DNA of 64,000 nt, from positions 33,596,784 through 33,660,783 of the forward strand of contig JAQMRL010000010.1 of assembly GCA_035578175.1 (NCBI GenBank). Reading direction: 5' to 3'. The DNA comes from Catonia carolina. Its lineage: Eukaryota; Arthropoda; Insecta; Hemiptera; Achilidae. The notes under the pieces are model-generated. The model did not search any database. It was not told the origin of the DNA and saw nothing but the letters and a program-made list of their open reading frames with translations. Numbering within the stretch: the first letter of the stretch is position 1; every line of letters starts with the position of its first letter. Below are positions 51,301 to 54,565 of this stretch, piece by piece. The position numbers and the translations under genes are program-made.

Positions 51301-52766
51301 ACCTGTAATCATTATTGTCAAATAAGCTAATAAATTTTTACACACCGAATTGGTTTTTACACGATTTGTGCAGTTTAAAAATGTAACAGCTTAAAATAAA
51401 ACTATCTCTATGCAAATTAAATAGGTTAAGTTTTATTTAATTTAACCTTTTTGGCTTGTAATGAGTATTATTGGTTATTTAAATGTTAAACTTTAGTAGT
51501 ACGGTCACTGAACAAATTATTGTAATAACGCAACATGTTTAAACTTTCAGGACAAACGTTATTTGTTACTGCACTTTAGTATTTTTGAAAATCAACACTG
51601 AACTGTCTCAAATCAAAACTGTCAAATAATAACTGTTCTATCTTCTGTGTATATAAACACCATAAATTGAATAGTACACAGAAATACAAACCCCAAGACA
51701 GATGTTTTCTTTAGTAGTTTTTTATGTCTGTAAAAATACATTAATTTCATAATGTTCAGAACAAACTATCAAACAATCTAATCCTTTCAGGTACAATTAC
51801 AATAAACATGAAGCAGTTCAAACTTACTATTCTGTTCAGTGTTGTATATGGACTACAGATTAAAGAAAAACTGGTTACCAAAAAACTTGAGTAAAAATTT
51901 GCAGTAAATGTACATTTTATTTGTTTTCCCACCCAAAATATAAATTTGATTGTATTTAAAGAATATGTTACATTCTATGCAAAACAGTTTTGTTGATGTT
52001 GAAATTTACAGTGATTCAAAGTTGAGCATATTAAAAATTATCAATGAGTCAGCATAATTAGATGTAATGATACTTCTCTAGAAAAATTACAAAATATGGT
52101 AATGTGAGGAAAGCTCATTAATATTCATAATGACCTTTTATGGGTGCAAGTTCATAGTCTTTTTATACATATGTAACAATAGTGAAAATAAGTATGTTTT
52201 TATGTTGTCAAAATACATTTTAATTAAATAAATTTAAATATATCAGCTGGACAGAAGCAAATATAGTTATAATTTTTATTTCACCCATACACAGATTGTA
52301 AGCCTACAGATAACTAACACAGGAGGATTTTTCTTAAATAAGTTCAGCTTAACATTTGCTTAAAAATAAGTACTAGATGAACATAACTTCAAGGCAGCTT
52401 GGGCACTTTTAATTTTAGTAGACCTATTTTAATTAACACATGTAAAATAAATAAATAGTAATATGAAATCCATACCTTCCATTTTTCTTCTACAAAAAAT
52501 GCACTCGTCTTTGGAGGTTTCTTATCTGACAGTACTTTAAATTCAAATGATTTTGAGAAATATTTTCCAATTCCATGGTCAGTATCATTTGTTAATTGTT
52601 CAACAGATTCATTGACGACGGATTCAGATTTTTCTGACTTTCTCCGAGTAGGCTTATCTTTTGGGGAGTCTTTTAATTCTGACACACGTTCTTTCAGGCA
52701 TGCTTGAATAGAAGTGACAAACAGTCTCCTACTAGGTGAATTATTAGATCCTTCAACAGCAGTCAT
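18224..52766 (-). CDS. CMTR2: CMTR2, cap-specific mRNA 2'-O-methyltransferase 2 (adrift family); 12 of about 13 exons
   Basis: CMTR2 methylates the 2'-O of the second transcribed nucleotide of capped mRNA and snRNA (cap 2), using S-adenosylmethionine. Twelve exons on the minus strand join in phase: 52476-52766, 46449-46610, 43108-43266, 41349-41549, 38101-38212, 33245-33451, 30940-31043, 30648-30806, 25907-26074, 22879-23018, 20290-20506 and 18224-18389, giving about 695 codons. Every donor is GT and every acceptor AG. The Rossmann-fold methyltransferase core spans exons 2-6: [10 protein letters not shown] (probable first catalytic Lys), HLCEAPGAF (SAM site), VTADGSFD (catalytic Asp), [13 protein letters not shown] (second Lys) and [11 protein letters not shown] (catalytic Glu). 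Exons 9-12 form the second, non-catalytic methyltransferase-like half. The last exon splices in phase 1 to a terminal exon of perhaps 30-50 codons that I could not locate left of 18224. The introns are full of transposons. Confidence 0.93.
18470..18890. other. No gene seen in this part of CMTR2 intron 11
   Basis: A G-rich patch near 18560-18620 and repeated CAGTATTTT words near 18690-18780 are visible, but there is no recognised element. Confidence 0.3.
18893..19084 (+). pseudogene. Transposase N-terminal fragment (IS630/Tc1-related, helix-turn-helix)
   Basis: A plus-strand frame with two stops reads [20 protein letters not shown], then [20 protein letters not shown] and NSINKDGF. A short helix-turn-helix followed by D.FQK.AIR..I is seen at the start of several insect DDE transposases of this superfamily. 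No catalytic domain or inverted ends were found. Confidence 0.45.
19424..20089. mobile_element. TA-flanked MITE family C, copy 1
   Basis: Inverted ends read ACGCGCTATAAGTTGACGAT on the left and its near complement on the right (CATCAACTTATATTGCGT), with TA on both sides. The interior matches 47573-48023 over most of its length (for example GTAATTCAGTTTACTGCTGA and TTAGGCCTAGTA). It is non-coding and lies in CMTR2 intron 11. Confidence 0.7.
20290..20506 (-). CDS. CMTR2: CMTR2 exon 11
   Basis: Starts by completing a Ser codon and reads [20 protein letters not shown] through [15 protein letters not shown]. Acceptor TTGCAG and donor [22 protein letters not shown] corresponds to the conserved ILP.LsrFTAGLVF segment of the C-terminal half of CMTR2. 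Confidence 0.93.
20640..21110. repeat. Dispersed repeat family B, three internal units
   Basis: Same family as 10950-11335. Here the unit of about 110 bases (GGGTTTGAAGTTTCAGTTTC ... TCCTCTTTAAGAGTAGATAC) is present three times, followed by the shared end segment with CAAAGGTAAACCTTTTTAAA. The last two units are nearly identical, which points to recent expansion. Confidence 0.65.
21204..21782. mobile_element. piggyBac-type MITE (TTAA-flanked, 579 bp)
   Basis: TTAA at 21200-21203 and 21783-21786. The inverted ends are CCCTTTCAGTGCCAA and TTGGCACTAAAAGGG. It is non-coding, apart from a tRNA-derived SINE inserted at 21441-21614. The ends differ from the other TTAA elements here, so it is a separate family. 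Confidence 0.8.
21441..21614 (-). repeat. tRNA-derived SINE inside a piggyBac-type MITE
   Basis: On the minus strand the head reads CCGCCTCCGTGGCGTAGTGA (A box context), followed by a B box GGGTTCAATTC. The body contains the family's TAATGACCAAG word and ends in an AAATAAACTAAATAA tail. It is intronic to CMTR2. Confidence 0.75.
21975..22185. repeat. Two short fragments of families A and D
   Basis: 21975-22020 carries the family A terminus (GGTGTGAAACACTCACACGA then CTTTTTCTTGC). 22040-22185 carries a family D piece (ACTCAGTGAGGAAGGCAATG, GTTCAAACCAGCCTTTCGGC) matching the 43872-44710 palindrome. Confidence 0.6.
22190..22878. other. CMTR2 intron 10 sequence, no feature seen
   Basis: AT-rich and without recognised elements. 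Confidence 0.35.
22879..23018 (-). CDS. CMTR2: CMTR2 exon 10
   Basis: Encodes [20 protein letters not shown] through [10 protein letters not shown] plus two bases. Acceptor TTTTAG, donor [26 protein letters not shown] corresponds to the [20 protein letters not shown] segment of vertebrate CMTR2. Confidence 0.9.
23019..24035. other. CMTR2 intron 9 sequence, no feature seen
   Basis: AT-rich. Overlapping short frames near 23464-23836 on both strands have no recognisable motif. Confidence 0.35.
24040..24460 (-). mobile_element. Non-LTR retrotransposon 3' fragment
   Basis: The minus strand reads [20 protein letters not shown], then [11 protein letters not shown] and a basic RKRE stretch. An FYGH..RM motif, followed near the end by FRN.I..WKGFQE, is typical of the C-terminus of insect endonuclease/reverse-transcriptase LINEs. 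Stops and frameshifts are present. Confidence 0.6.
24995..25868 (-). mobile_element. Tc1/mariner-like element (DUF4817 type), internally deleted
   Basis: TA flanks at 24993-24994 and 25869-25870. The inverted ends are CAGGGTCCGGCAGAATAATC and its near complement. Transcription is leftward. The N-terminal helix-turn-helix is at 25747 downward ([20 protein letters not shown]). The pre-catalytic and first catalytic block is at 25529-25269 ([20 protein letters not shown], then [20 protein letters not shown]). The second and third catalytic residues are deleted. Its right end is only 36 bases inside the intron from the CMTR2 exon 9 donor. Confidence 0.8.
25907..26074 (-). CDS. CMTR2: CMTR2 exon 9
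   Basis: Encodes [20 protein letters not shown] through [11 protein letters not shown], in phase 0 at both ends. Acceptor TTACAG, donor GTAAGT. It corresponds to the linker between the two methyltransferase-like halves and is less conserved than its neighbours. A small additional exon before it cannot be excluded. Confidence 0.82.
26080..27140. other. CMTR2 intron 8 sequence
   Basis: No gene is seen. A short SINE remnant lies near 26540-26580 on the minus strand (GCTGGGAATCAAAC reads as a decayed B box). The rest is AT-rich. Confidence 0.35.
27146..28169 (+). mobile_element. Palindromic mariner element (two 3' ends) with 54-bp duplication
   Basis: TA at 27144-27145 and 28170-28171. The inverted ends begin CGAGGGCTATTCAGAAAGTA. 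The right part (27550-28070, plus strand) encodes the C-terminal half of a mariner transposase. The left 385 bases are an inverse copy of the last 370-385 bases, so both ends are 3' ends. At the junction, a 54-bp direct duplication (27531-27584, 27585-27638) and a hairpin formed by GTGCGGTTTG and CAAACCGCAC mark the rearrangement. Confidence 0.9.
27492..28070 (+). pseudogene. Mariner transposase C-terminal half
   Basis: The open frame runs through the inverted junction and the 54-bp duplication (MATVFWDRQ appears twice, the first time as part of the duplicated block). It continues as [29 protein letters not shown] holds the second catalytic Asp and [12 protein letters not shown] the third. 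There are 34 residues between them, which is the DD34D mariner spacing. It ends [12 protein letters not shown]. The DNA-binding domain and the first catalytic Asp (VTGDE block) are missing, so it cannot be an active transposase. Confidence 0.85.
28386..28720 (-). mobile_element. Non-LTR retrotransposon 3' end with (TAA)n tail
   Basis: The minus strand reads [14 protein letters not shown], then [19 protein letters not shown], then [20 protein letters not shown]. This is the usual C-terminal zone of insect endonuclease/reverse-transcriptase LINEs. It ends in a run of TAA repeats (seen as ATT on the plus strand, 28386-28414), the expected 3' tail. Confidence 0.75.
28755..29598 (-). mobile_element. 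Internally deleted mariner
   Basis: TA at 28753-28754 and 29599-29600. The inverted ends share GGGGTACCCAAAAG. On the minus strand the N-terminal part is near 29345-29130 ([20 protein letters not shown], then RQLTI). It is fused to the catalytic C-terminal part at 29075-28820 ([20 protein letters not shown], ending EYFEGDKVV). The centre of the gene with the first two catalytic Asp residues is deleted. Orientation is normal. Confidence 0.8.
29620..30260 (-). mobile_element. Non-LTR retrotransposon fragment (reverse transcriptase C-terminal part)
   Basis: Across three broken minus-strand frames it reads the equivalents of [21 protein letters not shown](F)[47 protein letters not shown], and a final [12 protein letters not shown]. 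This is the same LINE family as 48130-48395. Confidence 0.7.
30648..30806 (-). CDS. CMTR2: CMTR2 exon 8
   Basis: Encodes [20 protein letters not shown] through [12 protein letters not shown], phase 0 at both ends. Acceptor TTCCAG, donor GTACAC. It corresponds to the helical [20 protein letters not shown] segment of vertebrate CMTR2, after the catalytic core. Confidence 0.9.
30940..31043 (-). CDS. CMTR2: CMTR2 exon 7
   Basis: Completes a Gly codon and reads [20 protein letters not shown] through CAKLFEKHQ. Acceptor TTATAG, donor GTATGT. The [19 protein letters not shown] stretch matches [20 protein letters not shown] of vertebrate CMTR2. Confidence 0.93.
31050..32785. other. CMTR2 intron 6, no gene seen
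   Basis: Contains a GT run near 31500-31512, a T15 run near 31569, and then a GC-richer block (31595-31720) that may be an old retroelement piece. The frame at 32213-32449 has no recognised motif. Confidence 0.3.
32790..33206. mobile_element. TA-flanked MITE, 417 bp
   Basis: TA at 32788-32789 and 33207-33208. Inverted ends of about 35 bp start CTGCTTGAGTCCCAGCTCTG on the left and CTGCTTGAGTTCCAGGTCCG (complement) on the right. No protein is encoded. Its right end is about 38 bases from the exon 6 end of CMTR2. Confidence 0.75.
33245..33451 (-). CDS. CMTR2: CMTR2 exon 6 (catalytic Lys and Glu)
   Basis: Completes a Gly codon, then [20 protein letters not shown] through [12 protein letters not shown]. 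Acceptor TTTTAG-like (TTTAG), donor [14 protein letters not shown] holds the second catalytic Lys and [16 protein letters not shown] the catalytic Glu. Both are conserved in the RrmJ-type methyltransferase fold. Confidence 0.95.
33492..34411. repeat. Dispersed repeat family A, fullest copy
   Basis: The left end is a hairpin-forming GGTGTGAAACACTCACAC followed by ACTTTCTCTTGCC-like sequence. The right end carries GGCAAGAGAAAGT, the inverse of that second word. The interior holds two related blocks (GTTGTAGATCTTTTAATTTT and GTTGTAGGTTTTTAAATTCT) and a block with AGGGGGTCTGAAAACGT. Partial copies lie at 6340-6545, 13972-14425, 21975-22020, 40905-41085 and 50785-51295. No protein is recognised; the family is probably a non-autonomous DNA element. 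Confidence 0.6.
34442..35452. mobile_element. Long foldback element, 1011 bp, arms of about 445 bp
   Basis: TA at 34440-34441 and 35453-35454. The ends begin CAGGGTGATTCATGAAGTTC. The left arm (34442-34886) and right arm (35008-35452) are close inverse copies over their whole length. A segment containing TTTGACACTGGTTTTCTCAA is present three times, once inverted in the left arm, once in the spacer and once in the right arm. No protein is encoded. TA duplication and end sequence suggest a Tc1/mariner-type element. It lies in CMTR2 intron 5 and would form a long hairpin in the pre-mRNA. Confidence 0.85.
35456..35995. other. CMTR2 intron 5 sequence, no feature seen
   Basis: AT-rich and without recognised elements. 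Confidence 0.3.
36000..36660 (-). mobile_element. Non-LTR retrotransposon fragment (reverse transcriptase C-terminal part)
   Basis: The minus strand reads [29 protein letters not shown], then [15 protein letters not shown]. This is the I..FEYLGV.I..DG..D.EI..RI motif that follows the reverse transcriptase palm in jockey- and R1-like LINEs. Further downstream pieces occur in shifted frames. The stretch is visibly richer in C on the plus strand than its surroundings. Confidence 0.65.
36665..37170. other. CMTR2 intron 5 sequence, no feature seen
   Basis: Short frames near 36717-37087 carry no recognised motif. Confidence 0.3.
37175..37978. mobile_element. piggyBac-type MITE (TTAA-flanked, 804 bp) with repeated subterminal motif
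   Basis: TTAA at 37171-37174 and 37979-37982. The inverted ends are CCTTTTGAGGACTA and its exact complement. Inside the right end, the word ACGTACCCGTACGT (with small changes) begins at 37861, 37904 and 37948, a spacing of 43 and 44 bases. Such arrays are often transposase-binding sites. Non-coding. Confidence 0.8.
38101..38212 (-). CDS. CMTR2: CMTR2 exon 5 (catalytic Asp)
   Basis: Encodes [20 protein letters not shown] through ITAIQILKP plus one base. Acceptor TTTTAG, donor [21 protein letters not shown] is one of the most conserved stretches of CMTR2 and contains the catalytic Asp. Confidence 0.96.
38285..38372. repeat. Family D fragment
   Basis: GGTAAACCACCTATCTCCTC, then CTAGCCTTTCGGCTGATGAC, matches part of the family D palindrome at 43872-44710. 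Confidence 0.6.
38431..39000 (-). mobile_element. Palindromic Tc1/mariner-like element (DUF4817 type)
   Basis: TA at 38429-38430 and 39001-39002. The ends begin CAGGGTTATTATAAATGATG, and the arms (38431-38551 and 38881-39000) are about 120 bp of nearly perfect inverse copy. Between them the minus strand encodes a transposase C-terminus, including [20 protein letters not shown], then [20 protein letters not shown] and GGHIEHL-stop. The stop lies next to the left arm, so the left arm is the 3' non-coding end. The right arm is an inverted second copy of that 3' end. Confidence 0.85.
39005..39385. other. CMTR2 intron 4 sequence, no feature seen
   Basis: Contains an AAAT microsatellite near 39036-39060 and a poly-A run near 39300. 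No gene is seen. Confidence 0.3.
39388..40535 (-). mobile_element. Palindromic mariner element (two 3' ends)
   Basis: TA at 39386-39387 and 40536-40537. The ends begin CGAGGCGTATTTTTAAAGTA. From the left end to about 40260 the minus strand encodes a mariner transposase lacking only its N-terminus. From 40261 to 40535 there is a plus-strand copy of the last 275 bases of the element, coding for the transposase tail ([14 protein letters not shown]... ending LGNYVEK-stop). Both ends are therefore 3' ends. The element lies in CMTR2 intron 4. Confidence 0.9.
39487..40275 (-). pseudogene. Mariner transposase, N-terminally truncated
   Basis: The frame begins at the inverted junction ([20 protein letters not shown]). 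It has the first catalytic Asp in [13 protein letters not shown], an in-frame TAA at 39973-39975, then [20 protein letters not shown]. The second Asp is in [11 protein letters not shown]. The third position has mutated to Asn: [10 protein letters not shown] instead of the usual DLAPSD. It ends LGNYVEK-stop. The stop codon and the lost third Asp make it inactive. Confidence 0.85.
40680..40800 (+). mobile_element. Penelope-type terminal repeat with hammerhead-like motif
   Basis: Begins with CAAATAACTGAAGATAC, as in the copies at 5840 and 9645. At 40741-40785 the order is GTACT, CTGATGA, TGGTGGATCCACT, GAAA, CGTG, TC, TGTAC. The CTGATGA and GAAA core elements are both intact, and GTAC at either side can pair as stem I. 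This is the best core of the three copies. Penelope protein sequence is not seen next to it. Confidence 0.5.
40905..41085. repeat. Family A fragment
   Basis: CCTAAAAACATGTTTTTTTG and AACAATACTTTCCTTCCTTA match the right part of 33492-34411 in the same orientation. Confidence 0.6.
41349..41549 (-). CDS. CMTR2: CMTR2 exon 4
   Basis: Encodes [20 protein letters not shown] through [11 protein letters not shown], phase 0 at both ends. Acceptor AAATAG, donor [17 protein letters not shown] and [20 protein letters not shown] correspond to WSWVANTLNPYHE and [20 protein letters not shown] of vertebrate CMTR2. Confidence 0.95.
41705..42580 (-). mobile_element. Jockey-like non-LTR retrotransposon fragment
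   Basis: The minus strand (42560 to about 41780) keeps the pre-palm segment ([15 protein letters not shown], then a WNVI block), [33 protein letters not shown] (the SSG.DGI motif zone), and then [19 protein letters not shown] and [10 protein letters not shown]. These are reverse transcriptase blocks of jockey-type LINEs. Frames are broken by several lesions. It ends near a CT microsatellite at 41727-41755. Confidence 0.75.
42870..42965. repeat. Family B end segment
   Basis: TTCCTCTTAAAGAGTAGATA through GTCTCATGAAAGAGATTTTT matches the end of 10950-11335. The upstream units are absent. Confidence 0.6.
43108..43266 (-). CDS. CMTR2: CMTR2 exon 3 (SAM-binding motif)
   Basis: Encodes [20 protein letters not shown] through [13 protein letters not shown], phase 0 at both ends. 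Acceptor TTTTAG-type (AATTTAG), donor [26 protein letters not shown] is the conserved SAM-binding motif of the family, and AWCKF holds the probable first catalytic Lys. Confidence 0.96.
43267..43870. other. CMTR2 intron 2 sequence, no feature seen
   Basis: Weak resemblance to family D near 43375-43480; otherwise nothing recognised. Confidence 0.3.
43872..44710. repeat. Family D foldback, arms of about 388 bp
   Basis: The left arm (43872-44259) and right arm (44322-44710) are inverse copies around a spacer of about 60 bases. Shared words include CAGCCAGACCCTG, CACTCAGTGAGGAAGGCA and CAGCCTTTCGGCTGATGA. A third copy, in the right-arm orientation, lies at 45305-45685, and fragments occur at 22040 and 38285. 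No protein is encoded. It lies in CMTR2 intron 2. Confidence 0.8.
44706..44795. repeat. Short tandem repeat at foldback edge
   Basis: Units built on TAAACCTGCCTTACATAAGG are repeated with partial copies at 44706-44795, directly after the right arm of the family D foldback. Confidence 0.7.
44800..45229. other. CMTR2 intron 2 sequence, no feature seen
   Basis: AT-rich with no recognised elements. Confidence 0.3.
45234..45823. mobile_element. TTAA-flanked element, 590 bp, containing a family D copy
   Basis: TTAA at 45230-45233 and 45824-45827. The ends start CCTCTTAAGG and CCTCTTGACAG (complement), so the inverted repeat is short. piggyBac-type insertion is the best explanation. The family D copy at 45305-45685 fills most of it. 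Confidence 0.55.
45305..45685. repeat. Family D copy 3
   Basis: GTTTAGGTCATCAGCTGAAA through the CCACCTGCCTATTGTGGGAA region matches the right arm of the 43872-44710 foldback in direct orientation, with more point changes than the two arms show between themselves. Confidence 0.7.
45830..46448. other. CMTR2 intron 2 sequence, no feature seen
   Basis: AT-rich and without recognised elements. Confidence 0.3.
46449..46610 (-). CDS. CMTR2: CMTR2 exon 2
   Basis: Encodes [20 protein letters not shown] through [10 protein letters not shown], phase 0 at both ends. Acceptor TTGCAG, donor GTAACT. LLDLK.RLNEVK and [20 protein letters not shown] match FLDLKNSLNEVK and [20 protein letters not shown] of vertebrate CMTR2. 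Confidence 0.95.
46615..47120. other. CMTR2 intron 1 sequence, possible SINE remnant
   Basis: A weak tRNA-like B box (ATTCAAATCC) lies near 47068-47077. No head is recognised, so the SINE call is uncertain. Nothing else is seen. Confidence 0.25.
47127..47560. mobile_element. MITE family E, copy 1
   Basis: Inverted ends include TATGTGGTAGCACTGTCTAC on the left and the near complement (GGGCAGTGCTACCACATCAA) on the right, with GAAATTTGTATTT / CAAATACAAA outside. Non-coding interior. Confidence 0.6.
47573..48023. mobile_element. TA-flanked MITE family C, copy 2
   Basis: TA at 47571-47572 and 48024-48025. The left end is AAGCGCTATAAATTGATGAT and the right end its near complement (CGTCAACTTATAGCGCGT). 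It matches 19424-20089 over most of its length but is shorter. It lies directly between two family E copies. Confidence 0.7.
48024..48450. mobile_element. MITE family E, copy 2, containing a LINE tail
   Basis: The left end has TAATGTGGTAGCACTATCCA and the right end GGACAGTGCTACCACATCAA, in inverted orientation, as in copy 1. The LINE 3' fragment at 48130-48395 fills the interior. Confidence 0.6.
48130..48395 (+). mobile_element. Non-LTR retrotransposon 3' end
   Basis: The plus strand reads [17 protein letters not shown], then (after a frameshift) [20 protein letters not shown] and [30 protein letters not shown]. This is the usual C-terminus of an insect endonuclease/reverse-transcriptase LINE. 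It ends in a short GAAGAAGAAG tail. Confidence 0.8.
48463..48575 (-). repeat. tRNA-derived SINE, second family
   Basis: On the minus strand a tRNA-like head (GCCTGGATTGGTCTAATTGT) is followed by a B box (CTGGTTCAAATCCCAG) and TAAAGGTCATTTA. The sequence differs from the main SINE family in this window. Confidence 0.55.
48580..49915. other. CMTR2 intron 1 sequence, no feature seen
   Basis: Strongly AT-rich with poly-T and TTTTTA runs near 49250-49290. No gene or recognised transposon. Confidence 0.3.
49918..50640 (+). mobile_element. Non-LTR retrotransposon fragment (RTE-like reverse transcriptase C-terminal part)
   Basis: Pieces in shifted plus-strand frames read [20 protein letters not shown], then [47 protein letters not shown], and [18 protein letters not shown]. 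The order matches the YLG..I, Y.TVI.P.ALYGAE.L, RKILGPK, FYGH..RM..NRLT series of endonuclease/reverse-transcriptase LINEs. It is noticeably richer in GC than the flanks and has many lesions. Confidence 0.75.
50785..51295. repeat. Family A copy, internally deleted
   Basis: Shared blocks with 33492-34411 include ATGATGCAAAATGAAAATCA, TAAACTAAGCACTGTAGAGA and ATATTCATATAGGGCAAGAG near the end. Confidence 0.6.
51300..52470. other. CMTR2 intron 1 sequence, no feature seen
   Basis: AT-rich and without recognised elements or frames. Confidence 0.35.
52476..52766 (-). CDS. CMTR2: CMTR2 exon 1 (start codon)
   Basis: The ATG at 52766 opens [20 protein letters not shown], and the exon ends [10 protein letters not shown] at a GTATGG donor, 97 codons in phase 0. 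The N-terminal part is hydrophilic, rich in Lys, Ser and Glu, and probably disordered. [11 protein letters not shown] near residues 66-76 resembles the conserved F.K.F.f stretch at the start of CMTR2. There is no other in-frame ATG upstream before a stop, which supports this start. Confidence 0.88.
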
Positions 52767-53955
52767 ACTTGTATTATACTTTTAAAACTGGTTTTTCAGT
52801 TAAATAAAAAGATAAATGGCAAGACAAAATTTTGTTTCGAGTAGCAATTACGTACCGTCATTTTCATTATATAGTCACCCCAAAAAAATTAGTCTAGAAA
52901 TATTTAATTGTCATAAAATTTAACTAGATCGCCTATCAATTACACCGTACAATTGCCAAATATACCTCTGTGATAATAATGATAACGTTATCCCGTATAT
53001 TCGCCTGAATTGTTACGTCAAAGTGAAAGAATGTGAAAACTATAAAATACTCAATGGCAACTAAGAATGTATTTTGAATTCTTACAAAGAGCAAATAAAT
53101 ACTAAATTTTCGACTTGTTTATATTTCTGACCAGTACAATAAACAAAGTTAACAGAATTTAAAAGTGCTAATCCCGGTATACGAACACTACAGTGGTAAC
53201 ATAACCACACTATAAAATAAACAACCACGCACCAACCAAACCAACAAAGATAAAGAAATTCCCACAATTCCTCATGTCACATTCCATTTTGTAGTGCTCT
53301 TTAGTTGCTAAAGCCGTCTGTACACATGATCTAGACGTCATTGTAGAGGCCAATACTGATACTAAAGGTTATACGTTTGACTGTTTTTCACACTAAAATG
53401 TCAATGCATACGGTAAAGGCTGACTGATGAAAACTAGCAATGAAAAACCATGTCAGCTTTGACGGGAGATCGAACTCTGTCGTACAATATTGAGACTGTT
53501 AAAATAGGTATATAAAATTATTTACAGTCAATTGTAAGATTTTAGAATACAAAGTGCTTTTAATGAAACGTTGAATTAAAAAAACGAATTAAGTTACCCC
53601 ACTGAGATTATAAATAATATAAGTTTTACGTAATTATTGGTGAACGGTATCAACATGAAACTTAAGTTAAATTTTAGACTACGTACATTTTATCGTTAAA
53701 GAATATTGTTCAAGGGAAATGCTAACTAATGTTACACGTCAAACTAAAGCAGTTTTATGAATTTAAGTTAAGTGTTTTCTAATCTTTTTTTTATTGATTA
53801 CCACAGATTGTATGAATTGACGAAAAAAATATATTAGTGATATTGACAGTACCTATATAACGCAAGTATTAAAAATTATAAACGATAGAAAACGTACCAT
53901 ACGGTTCGCGCACAGAAAGCTTGCCAAATCATTTCTGCAATCACTCCAAGATTTT
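52767..53955. other. CMTR2/RAD1 intergenic region, CMTR2 side
   Basis: This holds the CMTR2 5' leader and promoter. I see no TATA box that I would defend. A somewhat less AT-rich stretch lies at 53280-53500. The minus-strand frame at 53082-53267 has no recognised motif. Confidence 0.4.
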
Positions 53956-53961
53956 AGTACA

Positions 53962-54362
53962 GTAGTCCGATTCTTGAAAGAACACAGCTGTCTATATACA
54001 GCAATATCTTTTGAACCGTTGTATGTAAAAACAATTACGATACATCAAATTGAAGGTTGTTTTATTGTTGGTTACAGAATTTCATTAACATATAATAAAT
54101 TGTAGCCCTATATTTTTAAAGTATGCGTGAGTAATAGTACACAGAAGTTGGGTATACTGGAAAAATGGTTAAAAACAGGGCACTTTTTAGCGTAATTCGT
54201 TATATTATTACACTACTAATTTCCGAAAATGTTAATGTATATCCTGTAATCAGCAATAAAACAAGCTTTAATTTGATGTATCGTAATTGTTTTTACATAC
54301 AACGATTCAAAAGATATTGCTGTTTAAAGACAAGTGTTTTCTTTCGTGAATCCGATTGTAGT
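53962..54362. repeat. Foldback element between CMTR2 and RAD1
   Basis: The arms (about 53962-54092 and 54230-54362) are inverse copies of about 130 bp. Shared words include GCAATATCTTTTGAA, CGTTGTATGTAAAAACAATT and ACGATACATCAAATT. The spacer is about 137 bases. No protein is encoded; the plus-strand frame at 54165-54401 is a by-product of the arm. The right end lies about 200 bases from the RAD1 start codon. Confidence 0.8.
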
Positions 54363-54565
54363 CTTTTTGATTCGAATATTCGCGCTTCGAACAAACGATA
54401 ACATAACCTACTCAGATGTAAACGAACAGTTTTTAATACGGTCTGTCTGTGAAAGGTTATGGTGTTTAGTAGTTACGAAATGGATCTGCTAGTGGAAATA
54501 TTTTTACATGCTTTTGTTTTGTGAAACATTAATGGACTGTAGTAATAAACTAGAAACGTTTAAAA

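Noticed and set aside
54165..54401. Plus-strand frame of 78 codons upstream of RAD1
   Set aside because: Most of it is the right arm of the foldback at 53962-54362 and it has no protein motif.
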